This document shows positions 34,191 to 45,480 of a stretch of DNA of 64,000 nucleotides, in pieces (within the stretch, counting starts at the first letter, position 1; the number at the start of each line of letters is the position of its first letter). Origin of the DNA: Epiperipatus broadwayi. Taxonomy: Eukaryota > Onychophora > Udeonychophora > Euonychophora > Peripatidae. The stretch lies in assembly GCA_028023455.1 (NCBI GenBank), contig JAQFVV010000020.1, forward strand, positions 7,175,092 through 7,239,091. The letters run 5' to 3'. Under the pieces are notes generated by a model. The model was not told the origin of the DNA, searched no databases, and saw nothing but the letters and a program-made list of their open reading frames with translations. The translations under genes were made by a program, and so were the position numbers.

Positions 34191-36200
34191 ATGAGTTTTG
34201 TCATATCTGACCTTGCCTTTAGAAGTAGACTATTCCAGATTCCTTGCCTGATTGCTTATCACTCAGTTGCTATCCAATGTGGATGAATCCTTTGTTGGGG
34301 TCCTTACTCTGAACCCAAGTATTCCAAATAAGGTAAGGGATCTGACAATAAATAGTCAGCCTTTTTGGAGGCAAGGCAGAGTGTTAACTTCTGTCAACCT
34401 GAATGACTGAAGGTGATTTCCAGTGAAACCTCTGCCTGCAGCAGGGGTATCTTCACTAGTTACTACTGATATGTCTGTGCAGTGAGGCAAATCCACCTAA
34501 GACTGGAAACTACTACGACTGCAGTCAACTTGAAGCAAGCTGTCTGAGTGCAGCTGGAAGAGTCCAAACTAGAGCCAAAATAAGGCAAGCTGAATGACAA
34601 ACATGTCCTCCAGTCAAGGGTGTAGACACTATGATATGTCTACCCAGTGAGGCAAGTCCATCTAGGTTTGGAAACTGCTATGACTGCAGTCGACTTGAAG
34701 CAAGCTGTCTGAGTGCAGTTGGAAGAATCCAAACTAAAGCCAACTCAAGGCAAGCTGTCCTGTATAGCTGGAATCGACTTACTTGAACTCATGAGGCCGG
34801 CTAATTATATAGCTGAAAGTGAGTTCCTTCACTCAGCATGACTACCTCATCATTAATTATATAAACTATATTTATATTATTGATTAAATAACATGTATTA
34901 TTTTGGAACTAATAAATTATACATATTAATTGTTGAGTGGTTTGTCAAATCAAGCCAAACTCAAGTCTTTTATGTCATCAGTTATCTATACTGGTAATAA
35001 TAGAATTGTGTGTTTTATGCAATAACATTTCCATTCTTTAATTAAATGCACAGCATTTCGGACACAATTCCCATTTTTTTAGTTTAATCCCTGAAAAATT
35101 AAAAAAGGCAATCACAGAACATAATTAGTAGGCTGGAATTGGGATCTTTTCTCAAGGCAGAATAATTACTAATTAGTTAGCTTGACTATGAATTTGAGTC
35201 AGGAATTTCATCTGCCAAAGAATTATACTTATGCAGTCTCTTCAGCAATCCTCCTGCCTACCAAACAAGTGAAAGTAACCTAGAAAATGTGATCTAAAAA
35301 GATTCCTCATTAAAGTAATAAATATAAAATTAGCAGTTAAAAGTAACATAGAAAGCAGTAATAGCAGTAAAGATAATTATTATAAATCTACTTTGTTTCT
35401 AAATGTAACTACATGGAATGTGCAAACTTGACTTAATATAAATTCTTTAAAACCAGAATAGAAGATGGTATTAGTAATGAGACTAATTTTAAAATTGACG
35501 TAGCTGCTCTTTATGAAACTTGTCTTCCCCAGAGAAAAAAAGTTTATTCAGACAGGTTATTGGTTGCAAGTTTTTTGAAAAGATAGATCAATCACTGAAA
35601 GAAAAATGTATCAAATTAGATTTACTATAAAATGTAATTTAATATTCTCTATTCTTGGAATTACTCGTTGTATCAATGGTACCACAGACATTTTATTAAT
35701 GCATAGGTTTTAACATTAGATGATGAAAACTATTTTGTGCTGGATAGCTTTAGTATTACAATACCATTAAAAGTTCAAATTTATCTTCTTCGATATTTTA
35801 CTGCAGGGGTTGATACAAATAGTAGACTTTGGCCAAACGTCACTGGAAATTCTAAAAATTTGTTGTTATTGAATTTTTGTACAACATGTGGATTGATTAT
35901 CACAAATACTTTGTTCAGGCAGAAAAAATCTATTAAGGAACATAGATGCAACTTATTCAAGACAATGGTATTTAACGAATTACATTATGATGAATAGTCA
36001 GAATACAAGACAAGTTTATATAAGTACTTACAAAAACAGATTGTTGGATGGTCATTCCAACTTCACAAAAATAGAATAAAGGAGAGAAAAAACTACTGTA
36101 GAAATGAAATTTTCAATGCCTATACAAACCAATCTGTGACTATAAATAAGACCACATATAGAACGTGCTGGTTAAATTTTCTGTTTACTTGATATTTTAG
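34190..36200 (+). mobile_element. RTE-like LINE, 5' region and endonuclease
   Basis: A less AT-rich leader (34,200-34,850) is followed by a decayed APE endonuclease. TTWNVQT is at about 35,407-35,427, IDVAALYETCLP at about 35,498-35,530, and GVDTNSRLWPNVTGNSKNLL, LLNFCTTCGLIITNTLF at 35,806-35,925. This order and spacing is the RTE-type endonuclease, in which the last block normally starts GDFNAR.G. Two ~111-bp direct repeats in the leader (34469-34580 and 34632-34742, gcaagctgtctgagtgcag in both) look like tandem 5' UTR units. It is broken by stops. Confidence 0.65.
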
Positions 36201-36479
36201 AAAACTTTTTTAATTTCTTTCTAAAACATCATAGTACCATATCTAATAGTAACTGCCTAATTCTATTCTTTGCCAAATTTTTTCGATGAAACAATTGACA
36301 TTGCACTTTAAAATGTTATTGAGAGAACCCTTATAATATGGATGAGGTCTCCCTCTGCCATGAAACCATGCTCAATTCTTCCATTGCATCCAACAAAGTG
36401 TATGATTTTACAAGAAGGAACTCAATAGCATCATGTCACAAAATGAAGAATATATTAGTTTTATGAATTAGTCATTGCA

Positions 36480-36610
36480 TTTTTTATAGAACTTTATTGT
36501 ATGAAATTTTTCGTTTCTCATCTGATTTTTAGTGTCAGCCACGAATGGCACGATTTCTAACCAAAAACACTTTAATATAAAGTTCTCAGGCTAGCGATTC
36601 TCTATTAATA
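36480..36610 (+). pseudogene. RTE C-terminal fragment (plus strand)
   Basis: A plus-strand read SHLIFSVSHEWHDF, stop, PKTL resembles the RTE C-terminal block (CLR.IL.I.W.D...N.E.L). It is mirrored at 39,230-39,300 on the minus strand. The assignment is tentative. Confidence 0.35.
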
Positions 36611-38450
36611 TTGACTTTTTTTTTATTTGTTTGTTTACAAAGTTTACTTTCTTTCATTTCTGAATTATTTTTCCCAAATAATATTTTTGACAATGGGATA
36701 ATAATAGTTTTTTTTTTTATTGACAAGAGGGTCTTTTTCGGTGTGTGTTCAAATAGTAATTTGTGTTTTTTTTTTTTAAATAGTATTACTGTTTTTGTAA
36801 AATTGGATTGATAAAATTCAAGAGAGAATGTTTTTTTTTTTTTATGGATCTTTAAATAATAATTGACATTACTTTGATAGGTTTACATTTGATTACCGAC
36901 AACAATTAGTGGGAGGGGTGTTTTTGTGTATGATTAAATAATATTTTACGTTACTTTTATAGGTTTACATTTGATTGCCGACAACAATTATTGGGAGAAG
37001 TGTGGGTTTTTTTCCGTGTGTGTGTGTATGTTTAAATAAAAATTAAAACCATTACTTTTATCGGCTTACATTTGATTGACAATCGATTTGACTCCCTTTC
37101 ATTTATAAATTATGGGTTTGGTTCTACAAATAAATATTTTTGACAATGGGACAATAATAGTTGTTGTTTGTTTATTTTTTTATTGACAAGAGGGTGTTTT
37201 TCAGTGTAGGTTCAAATAGTAATTTGGGTTACATTTAAATAATAAGTTACGGTCTTACTTTGATTGGTTTACATTTGATTGCTGACACTAATTATTGGGA
37301 GAAGGGGTGTTTTTTTGTGTTTACGATTGTAGATAACAATTATTGGGAGAAGGGGTGTAACCGTTTAAAGAATAGTAGTTTACATTACTTTTAGTGGTGG
37401 TGTACATTTGATTGCTGACAATAATTAGTGAGAGGGGTGGGTGTTTTTGGGTGATGATTAAATACTAATTTACCTTCCTTTTATTTTACATTTGATTGCC
37501 AACAACAATTATTGGGAGAAAGGGATTGTTTTTTTTGCCAATGTTTAAATCAAAATTGAAGTTACTTTTATCAGTTATATTTGGTTTACAACTGATTTGA
37601 CTTTCTTATTTTTTTTTTCGTTTATAAATTATAGTTTTGTTTTGCCCAAAACCTAATACTTTTGACAATGAGACAATAATAGTTGTTGTTTCTTTCATTT
37701 TTATTGACAAGAGCAGGTCTTTTTTTGGTGTATGTTCAAATAGTAATTTGGGTTACGTTTAAAAAATAATCGGTTTATCTTACTTTTAGTGCTTTACATT
37801 TGATTTCCGACAACAATTAGTGGGAGGGGTGTTTTTGTGTACGATTAAAGAATAATTGTATGTTCCTTTTATTTTTTACATTTGATCGCTGACAACAATT
37901 ATTGGGAGAAAGGGTTTTGTGTTTTTTTTTGTTTGTGTGTATGTTGAAATCAAAATTTAAGTGACTTTTATCGGTTACCATTAGATTGAAAACCGATTTG
38001 ACTTTTTTTTTTTTCGTTTATAAATTATTTGGGTTTTCCCAAATAATATTCGGTTTGACAATGGGACAATAATAGTTGTTGTTTCTTTAATTTTGATTGA
38101 CAAGATCATGTCTTTTTCGGTGTATGTTCAAATAGTAATTTGGGTTACGTTTAACTAATAATTTATGGTCTTATTTTGATTGGTTTACATTTAATTGCTG
38201 ATGACAATTAGTGGGAGGGGGTTTTTTTTCTATTCGATTAAAGAATAATTGACGTTCCTTTTATTTGACCGTTTGATTGTCGATGACAACAATTATTGGG
38301 AGAAGAGGGGTTTTGGGGGCTATGTTTAAATAAAAATTTGAGTTACTTCTTTTATTTTACATTTGATTGCTGATGACAACAATTATCGGGAGAAGAAGGG
38401 ATGTACATTTAAATAAAAATTGAAGTTACTTCTTTTATTTTTGACATTTG
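36610..38450. repeat. Nested tandem-repeat block
   Basis: Higher-order units are marked by ttgacaatgggacaataatagtt at about 36,688, 37,141, 37,663 and 38,056 (spacing about 390-520). Inside them are shorter ~80-90-bp submonomers carrying ttacatttgattgcygacaa and caattattgggagaa, ten or more times. Poly-T runs vary in length. It looks like a decayed minisatellite. No protein-coding frame is credible. Confidence 0.8.
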
Positions 38451-38835
38451 ATGAAGGCCATTTGGAATCCCTCAAACAAGCTTGCCTTTATGAAGTGAAC
38501 ATTTCCATCGTCGGCCACAATGAGACTTACAAATGAAAGTCGAAAGATGTTTTGGGACCTCAAATCTGCATATATTTGCCGCACAATCCAATCTTTTCTT
38601 TCAGCAGCAGGATGACTTTTTTTTCTGCTGTAGAAATATTCCAGCGCTGGCTTCTGTGTCTGGCATTTCCCATCTTTTCAAGTTTTCTGTTGTTTGAATT
38701 AGCCATCTTCTTCTTGGTCTCGGAAAATTTCTCGCTAAAACGTGACTCAAAGCGTGATCGTTTAAAAATTTTATGCTACTCCACCCTAATCGAGAATTTA
38801 GGAGGCTTATAGCTTTATGAGGAACAATCACAACA
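38450..38835 (-). other. Candidate first exon or captured coding segment
   Basis: This patch is clearly richer in G+C than its surroundings. On the minus strand, an ATG in good context (aagaagATGGCT, near 38,708) opens MANSNNRKLEKMGNARHRSQ and 29 more residues before a stop. A second frame stays open for about 80 residues (KDGKCQTQKPALEYFYSRKK ... ERKDWIVRQIYADLRSQNIF), beyond a splice-donor-like cattt|GTAAGT at about 38,538. The two frames are linked by an A8 run, so an indel could join them. I recognise no family. It could be a host exon, a TE protein fragment or chance. Confidence 0.3.
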
Positions 38836-39054
38836 CTGTTTAAATTGTTAAAAGGTAACAGTACATCAATTCATCTTAAAAAAAGGCCCCGATGAAAATT
38901 TAAATACTTTTGACACGATCAAATTAACACACCCTCATATGATATTGTTACATCAAATACATAACTCAGCATTACTATATAGTGCATGACACAAACAACT
39001 ATGGCATTTTCCTCTGCTTTTAGCATCGAAAAAAGCCACACCGTTAGCCACTAA

Positions 39055-39200
39055 GCCGAGTTAACACTCTTTCTAGATTTTATTGTAGAAAGAAGACTTA
39101 ACTCTGAGTTAACACTCTACCTTTTAGCATAGAAACAAGACTTAACTCCAAGTTAATAATCTTTCTAGGATTTATTTTAGAAAGAATGCTTAAAGGCTTG
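39055..39200. repeat. Three ~48-bp tandem palindromic units
   Basis: Each unit begins gagttaacactct or similar and ends with the near-inverse agacttaactc, around a ctagattttattgtag-like centre. The array lies between the GC-richer patch and the minus-strand RTE fragment. Confidence 0.6.
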
Positions 39201-39229
39201 GGTGCAGCCATGGAAATGGCATATTTCTA

Positions 39230-39480
39230 GAAATTTAGCTAGAAATCGCGCCACCCACGGCTGACATGAAGGATCAGATGAGAACCAATTTTTCTAATTC
39301 CTTTATATTGTGCAGAGAGAGTATCCAAGTTTTATATCCATACATTAAATGAGGAAAATTAGCAGCTCTATAAAACAGCTAACTTAGTTACATTAGTTTT
39401 CTGTCTGTTAATTTATTAAAGGCAGCATCACATTGGAGTCTGAGCCACACGTCAACATCTAAGTACATTTAAAATCCACT
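39230..39480 (-). pseudogene. RTE C-terminal fragment (minus strand)
   Basis: Minus-strand translation gives DVWLRLQCDAAFNKLTDRKL, then LFYRAANFPHLMYGYKTWI and LHNIKELEKL. This is the RTE C-terminal region, normally reading ... A.A.F..L...V......VYRA.VL..LLYG.ETW.. followed by ..LE.F. Stops interrupt it. It faces the plus-strand RTE pieces on either side. Confidence 0.6.
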
Positions 39481-40185
39481 ACTTTCAGAATTATTATATT
39501 ACTGACACAAAGAATTCTTTTGAAGAGTGTGCTGTGGATATAAGTAAATCTCTTCTCGGAGTTACTAAAAAAAAAAGAAATCATGATTGTTTTTGTGACA
39601 ATAACCTTATTATTAATGATTTGATTAAAAGATCACTTGGCATTTTCTGCTTGGAAGAACGATAATTAAATGTAGACCATTATAAAAAACAAAGGCAGAC
39701 TTCAATAACTGGCAAAAAGACTTTAAAATGATTGGTGCATAAAGATGCAGTGCTCTCAGATCCAAAGCTCCTCACTGATGAAGGCCACCAGACAGAAACT
39801 AGTCTGGAAATATTGGATGAGTAGGCACTAGATGGGGATTTTATGCACAAGCCTTCTGGCATCCACTGATTACTCTGGCTTGCACTGAGTGGCAATATGT
39901 ATAAAGAGTTTTACCTGCTTGAAAACTCTAAAAATGACACAGACATTTCTGATCGTGCTCATTCTAGATCATTTTTCCCTGATAGATTGGAAGCAGCATG
40001 TAGGCTTGTGAATGGGTACCACAACTATATTAAAAACAGAAATGACCCTTTCTTGAGAAGTGACAATGATATTTTTTATAAAAAATGGGAGCATTTTAAT
40101 TATCATTTGAATAATAATATAAAAATTGAGATGACAATTTTTAATGACATATCAATTTTATCCACTCATTTAGATTTGTAGAAAG
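39480..40185 (+). pseudogene. RTE middle region, split by hammerhead copy A3
   Basis: The read FEECAVDISKSLLGVTKKK (about 39,515-39,575) is the linker between RTE endonuclease and RT. After copy A3, SFFPDRLEAACRLVNGYHNY and DPFLRSDNDIFYKKWEHFNY (about 39,970-40,110) match the block normally reading PLRS.DG...L.....RW.EHF..LLN. The host gene reads on across the inserted repeat, so A3 inserted into a once continuous RTE. Confidence 0.5.
39733..39920 (-). mobile_element. Hammerhead repeat family A, copy A3 (half element)
   Basis: A single arm, reverse orientation, with its start (caggtaaaactc inverted) at the right. It contains one plus-strand hammerhead at about 39,767-39,807 with intact CUGAUGA and GAAA boxes but weakened stem I (UGGAA) and stem II. 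Candidate flanks ctttaaaa/cttgaaaa are imperfect. Confidence 0.6.
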
Positions 40186-40948
40186 ATATCCAGCTTAAAT
40201 AAGGAAAAACACTCTTCATACAGTAATGCCACCCTGTGCCAATCAGAGTAATCAATGGATGCCAGAAGGCTTGTGCATAAAATCCCTTTCTAATGCCTAC
40301 TCATCCAATATCCCCAGACTAGTTTCTGGCTTGTGGTCATTATCAGTGAGGAGCCTTGGATCTGAGAGCACTGCACCTAGATCTTAGGATCTAACACAAC
40401 CCTCCAGAAACCACCTTTTATCTCCACTTAACTACAAAACTATGAGAATGAAATTAAAAACACAATATTTTCAAACTAAGCTCAATAGCTTATACAGTCA
40501 TATAGTGGTGGCTATAGTTGTTAAAGAGCCAAAGCCACTAAATTGTATGGGTACTGAATTGAGTTCAGACCCATATGACTATATAAGCTATTGAGCTTAG
40601 ATTGAAAATATTATTGTGTTTTCAATTTTATTCTCATAGTTTTGTAGTTAAGTAGGGATAAAACATGGCTGCTGGAGGGTTGCATTAGATCCTAAGATCT
40701 AGATACAGTGCTCTCAGATCCAAGGCTCCTCACTGATGATGGCCACAAGCCAGAAACTAGTCTGGGGATATTGGATGAGTAGGCATTAGATAGGGATTTT
40801 ATGCACAAGCCTTCTGGAATCCATTGATTACTCTGATTGGCATAGAGTGGCACTACTGTATGGAGAGAATTTTGCCTTGTTTAATAACAATTATGTGCTA
40901 GCATGAGATAGTATTCATGTGATGTTTAGTGGTTTAATATCCAGCTTA
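40186..40948 (+). mobile_element. Hammerhead repeat family A, copy A4 (most complete)
   Basis: The insertion occupies 40198-40936 (739 bp) between perfect 12-bp duplications ATATCCAGCTTA (40186-40197 and 40937-40948). The order is inverted arm, central palindrome with gagttcagacccatatga, inverted arm, unique tail ending gatgtttagtggttta. There is one hammerhead in each arm: minus strand at 40312-40351 with a G8-to-A core change, and plus strand at 40728-40767 intact. It is the best reference copy of the family. Confidence 0.85.
40728..40767 (+). ncRNA. Hammerhead ribozyme motif (type I), family A4, intact
   Basis: Stem I is CCUCA/UGGGG. Core boxes CUGAUGA and GAAA are intact. Stem II is UGGC/GCCA, fully paired, loop CACAA. 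Stem III is the self-complementary ACUAGU, with predicted cleavage after C at 40762. No core position is violated. Confidence 0.8.
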
Positions 40949-41029
40949 GTGAAGTCATAACAATCCTTTGAAATCTTAAAAATGAAAAGGGTATGATCAT
41001 AATGAAATTATTCTAGCATATTCAAAGAT

Positions 41030-41760
41030 TTTATTGAGTAGCTTCCTTCCAGTCTTAGATAAATGGTTACCAGAGAATCCATATAATTTTAAAAAAATCA
41101 ATAAACATTATACACATGGATTTTGTTGCCAGGAAAATGCAGGAAAAGTATCAGAAATAAAAGAACAATTTATATTTGACTTTTATTGAGTTAATTAAAG
41201 CAGTTGACTGAATAGGTCTATGGCATTGTTGAAATTAGTTGATTATCTACTAAAGTTTATCATGTGTTTGAAGTGTTAGTATTCATTCATTTTATAGTTA
41301 AAATCCAAAGCGCATGTGCAACAGTTTAATGCTGTTTAAATATTAAAGTTTATTCATATTATATAGTTTCCACATAATGGAATGTCAAGAAGTATTATTT
41401 CTAGTAGAAAATATGAGTCATTTGAAATGAAAACTAATGTTAAATGAGTATGTGTACTTTCTCCAACATTATTTTTGATTTTTATGTTAGTGGTCTTTAG
41501 AACTGTTTGGAGATAGTTTATTTAATGAAATATTGATCAAGATACAATATAGATTTGTTGGTGGAATTTTTAATTTGGATCATTTAATAGTAAAAAGTAA
41601 AATTTCATCTTCTTAGTCTCTGGATTTTCCATTTTTTTGAAGTTCAAAATGCCGTTTATAGAATGTACTTAATGTTTTGAATTTGGTTCAAAAATTAATA
41701 TTCAAAACTTATTAACCAATGATGTAGAATGATATATTTAAAAGCTGAGCTATAACACAG
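41030..41760 (+). pseudogene. RTE reverse transcriptase remnant
   Basis: Plus-strand frames read SSFLPVLDKWLPENPYNFKK (the LPE.Q.GF motif), MDFVARKMQEKYQK, stop, KNNLYLTFIELIKAVD (the palm Asp block, usually DL.KAFD), and later IQYRFVGGIFNLDHLIVKSK (the YR.DG.IFNL.RL block). This order is diagnostic of RTE-type RT. No YADD survives. It probably continues the RTE pieces upstream. Confidence 0.65.
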
Positions 41761-41782
41761 ATCACAATATGCTGCTCCTTTT

Positions 41783-41909
41783 ATTAAATTAAATGATTGG
41801 ATGGCTGAGTGGTCAGCACAGCTGCCTTACAAGCAGTTGTCCTGGGTTCACGGGTTCATTTCTCAGATGATGCTTTATCACATGGAAAAAAACTAGTGCA
41901 ATTAAATTA
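41783..41909 (+). mobile_element. tRNA-derived SINE, copy S5
   Basis: A plus-strand tRNA-like body at about 41,793-41,875 (A-box tggctgagtgg, B-box-like gggttcatttc) followed by an A-rich tail. The target duplication ATTAAATTA flanks it (41783-41791 and 41901-41909). It is distinct in sequence from S1-S3. Confidence 0.65.
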
Positions 41910-42354
41910 GCTGCATATATTACTGTTATGTTATATAATTTATGGTGTGGACAAGAGACTTAAACAATCTATTGATGCAACATAAGACATTAAAAAAATC
42001 CATTTAATGATGCTTCATAAAATTTAAAAAATACAATGGCAAGATAATAAAACTAATCAATATTTTTTTCAAGTTGATGGATGTGGGACTATAGATTCTA
42101 CCATTATCAATTCAGATCTTCTTTGGGCTGGATATAAAGTGAGTGAACTATACTAAACTTACTAAAAGGCTGTTTTAAGGTGATGTTGAGCATTGTTTTC
42201 ATGGCTGAGCATTGTTTTCATGGCAGAGGTAGATCTCCATTTATATTATAAGGATTATCTCAAAAGATATTCTAAAAACTGCCAAGTTGATTACTTTCTC
42301 CTGGAAGATATGTTCTAATTTAAAATAATCACAAACATTTTTCTAATTTACGTT

Positions 42355-42790
42355 CATGGAAATCTCTGATATGTCATCATCATCAACCATAATCCACTGC
42401 AGGATGAAGGTCTCTCCAAGTTCAATTCATCTTCTTCTATCTTTAGCTTCTGTTCTCCATGTCACCCCTGCACACTTTCTTATTTCATCCATCCATCTCA
42501 CATGTGGTCTCTTTCTGGATCTTTTACAATCTCTTGGAATCCAGTTTAAAATTTCAATTGTCCATCTATTATCATCTCTCTAGAAATATGTTCAACCCAA
42601 CTTCACTTTAGTCTTTTAATTTTTTTAATGAGGTCAATAACACCTGTCTGTTCTCTTACCCATATATTGCGTTTTCGATCGCTTCTTGTTATTCCCATCA
42701 TACATTTCTCCATACTTCTTTGAGTGGTCAGAAGTTATGTAAAAATTTCTTTTTATGAGAAGAATCTATCTTGTTTTTAAAAAATTGTGT
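42355..42790 (-). pseudogene. LINE C-terminal/3' end fragment
   Basis: Minus-strand translation of this less AT-rich block gives the common LINE C-terminal pattern: W.GH..R..D.RW....LEWIP.D..R..GRP..RW.DEI...AGV.W...A. ... QWIVVDDD. A gtcatcatcatcaacca end is at the left. It is truncated. Confidence 0.6.
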
Positions 42791-43489
42791 TTTTGAGTTA
42801 TAGACTGATAGAACTATAGACAAAAAAAAATGTGTTATTATTTTGTGCAGCTTGGAATCCTGCTACACAGCATAGTTTCTTGATTACAAAAAGAAAATAT
42901 TTTCAGAATTCTAGTTTAATTTAATGGCTGTCTTGCTAATAATTTTCTTTTTAACATAATTAAAGTAATTCATTGTAAGAGATTGGGCAAAAAATAAAGC
43001 TTTGAGTCACACGGTTTAAAAATTAATATTTAATTTTCAACAACTGTAAAAAATAAATTAAAAAAGCAACTTATATAAATGGCATCCAGACAAAATTAGA
43101 ATAAATTTTATCTTTAGCAACCCTCATTGAGAAGAGCCCTCGAAATAAATTTAAAAATAGTGCTATTATTGATTAAAAATAGTGCTATTATTGATTTAGT
43201 CTCAGTGTATGTCCTATATAACTTTGGACAACTATAAACTACGAAACATATAATTAATGATTGTCGAATCTATGAATACCAGTCATCAAACTGAATAATT
43301 TACGATTTTTCATGAAACTATCTCCTAGCTGCTGTCTCTGTGGATTCTTTTTATAATGTTTATTAATAGCTAAATGACTAAAATAAAATTCATATTCTAA
43401 ATAAAAAATCAGTTTATAGATATATTATAAATTATTTTTTTATAATATTGCTTACTATTAATGTAAGAATGAGATTTGTTAATTATTTT

Positions 43490-43650
43490 GTTTAGAACGT
43501 AGCTTTATATGGAGCAAAAACATGGACAATTAGTAAAAATAAAAATATAAGGATATGAAAATGAATGAAAGAGATAAGTTAGGAATAAAAGATTAGCAAT
43601 GTAGAAAACAATTATAAAAAATATATTTTAAAAAAGTAAAAAAAAAAAAG
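43490..43650 (+). pseudogene. LINE C-terminal fragment (LYG.ETWT block)
   Basis: A plus-strand read NVALYGAKTWTISK is followed by degenerate sequence. It is the conserved block just after LINE RTs. It is interrupted by the palindromic MITE that follows. Confidence 0.5.
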
Positions 43651-43974
43651 ATAAGATGTGGTATGTTGGACTATTTCCATCATTTATGAATGAATGTTGA
43701 ATGTATAGAAAATTTTAAACTTTATTTAAACTTTTCAAATACAAACAACTTGTTAGTAATAACACACAAATAGACAATACAGGTTAGTTATATGTTGGAA
43801 ATAGTCCAACATATCACATCTTATAAGTGTGTAATTACTAACCTGTATTGTCTATTTGTGTGTAATCTAACAAGTTGTTTGTATTTGAAAAGTTTATTTT
43901 AAAGTTTAAAATTTTTTATACATTCAACATTCACTCATAAATGGTGGAAATAGTCCAACATATCACATCTTATA
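43651..43974. mobile_element. Palindromic MITE, 138-bp arms
   Basis: The left arm 43651-43788 and right arm 43837-43974 are near-perfect inverses (ataagatgtgRtatgttggac ... caatacaggttagt). The spacer repeats part of the terminal sequence (tagtccaacatatcacatctt). High arm identity suggests recent insertion or homogenisation. It is non-coding. Confidence 0.8.
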
Positions 43975-44144
43975 ATATATCATCATTACAAACCTTCAGA
44001 CAAATAAAAAAAAAAGATAATTAGAAGAAAGAAATTCATTTAAAAATTAACGTGGATAAATTGAAAGAGCTGGAAGTAGATAGCTTGATTCATGAGGAGG
44101 CCAGGCTGGGTTTGCAAATAAAAAATAAAAAAAAACTACAAATA

Positions 44145-44375
44145 ATTTTGAAGGGTTGAAGCCTGTCCATTAAATTTAGTATGAAGATTGGCTATCTTAA
44201 TATATATCTGAGCACATATTGCATATATGTGTGGAGATGATAATCTGGACCAACTGATGATTGCAGGTTTAATATTTATCTTTTCAACATATATGTGTTC
44301 AAGTGTGTCAGTGATATGAGATAGAATGGTGGGTCGTGTGAAAATCTGTGCTCATATACCCAATATATTAAAAAT
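44145..44375 (-). mobile_element. Hammerhead repeat family B, fragment B4
   Basis: This is one arm of family B, with plus-strand gaagcctgtccattaaa, caactgatgattgcaggttt and ctgtgctcatataccca near its right end. The GAAA half of the hammerhead has been deleted. Confidence 0.55.
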
Positions 44376-45064
44376 AATTTTAAAAATTAGCTTAATTTAA
44401 TTAAATTAGAACTAGTAAGCAAAAAAAAAAAATATTCAGACATACATATATTCTGTAATCTACATATTCCACTTCATTACCCTCCCCCCCCAAGTCCCTT
44501 AAAAATCAATTCTCCATTTGCTATCAAACGCTCTTTAATGTTATTTGTCTGCTAAATGGTTTTTCAAAATCAATTTTAAAGGGTCAAAATATCTAATTTT
44601 AATATTATGATTTACAAATCATTTACAGGTTGATGCATTTATTAGTGAGTTGAATAATTTGACATTTTTAAAAACAAAAATCTATTTATTTATTTTTTAA
44701 TTAAATATCAAAAATGAGGCCAGATAATTGATATAAATGTTAAACATTAAGTTTATTTTTATATATATAAAGTTAAATTTAAATTCTTGTCAGAATCGAT
44801 ATTTAAGTAAAGAAGAATTTCAGGATTTTTTTTCATAGGACAAATTTTGAATAACTCAATTCACTTTAAAAAGTAAACTTTATTAAATGTCTGGTTCAAT
44901 AATTATGAATCGATAATTAATAAGCTGAGTGGGGAGGGAGATGTATAGATTAAAATAAAAATTGCTTAGATAGAATGTTAGAAATACTTTTCCTATCAAC
45001 AATATTGCCACTTTTTTTAGGAGTTTTTTCCCTTTAAGTAGTCAGTTCACAGCAATGTTCTGTC
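44376..45064. other. Unassigned AT-rich sequence
   Basis: No supported feature is seen. Confidence 0.3.
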
Positions 45065-45480
45065 CTATGGACAGATACAGACATCCGTCACATCGCAAAT
45101 TACATTTATTTCTCCATTCTGTTTTTTTTTTTTTTTTATTGCCCAACTCTTTATTTCTATGTATCCTTTTCTGTTTCTTATATCACCCAGCAAGATTAAT
45201 CTTTTGCAAACTTTTTTCTTATTTCCATTCAGAATTCCTTCCAAAACCTCTTTCATTAAACTATCCTTTCTTTTTAACATATGTCCAATCTCTTTCTACT
45301 CTAATTTCCTTAATCTTCTTTTTTGATTTACTCTTTTCAAAACTTCTTCTTTTATCATTTTATTCACTCGACTAATTTTTTCCATTCTTCTCCATGATGA
45401 CATCTCAAAGGCCTCCAGTCTGTTTCTATTTTTTTTATATACATTGTCAGTGTTTCACAACCATCAATAATATACTCCAC

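Noticed and set aside
36500-39310. A single 2.8-kb DNA transposon bounded by inverted repeats (ctcatctgat... / ...atcagatgag)
   Set aside because: The inverted similarity also matches the C-terminal coding part of RTE LINEs on opposite strands, so two inverted LINE fragments explain it without a new transposon. No target duplication was seen.
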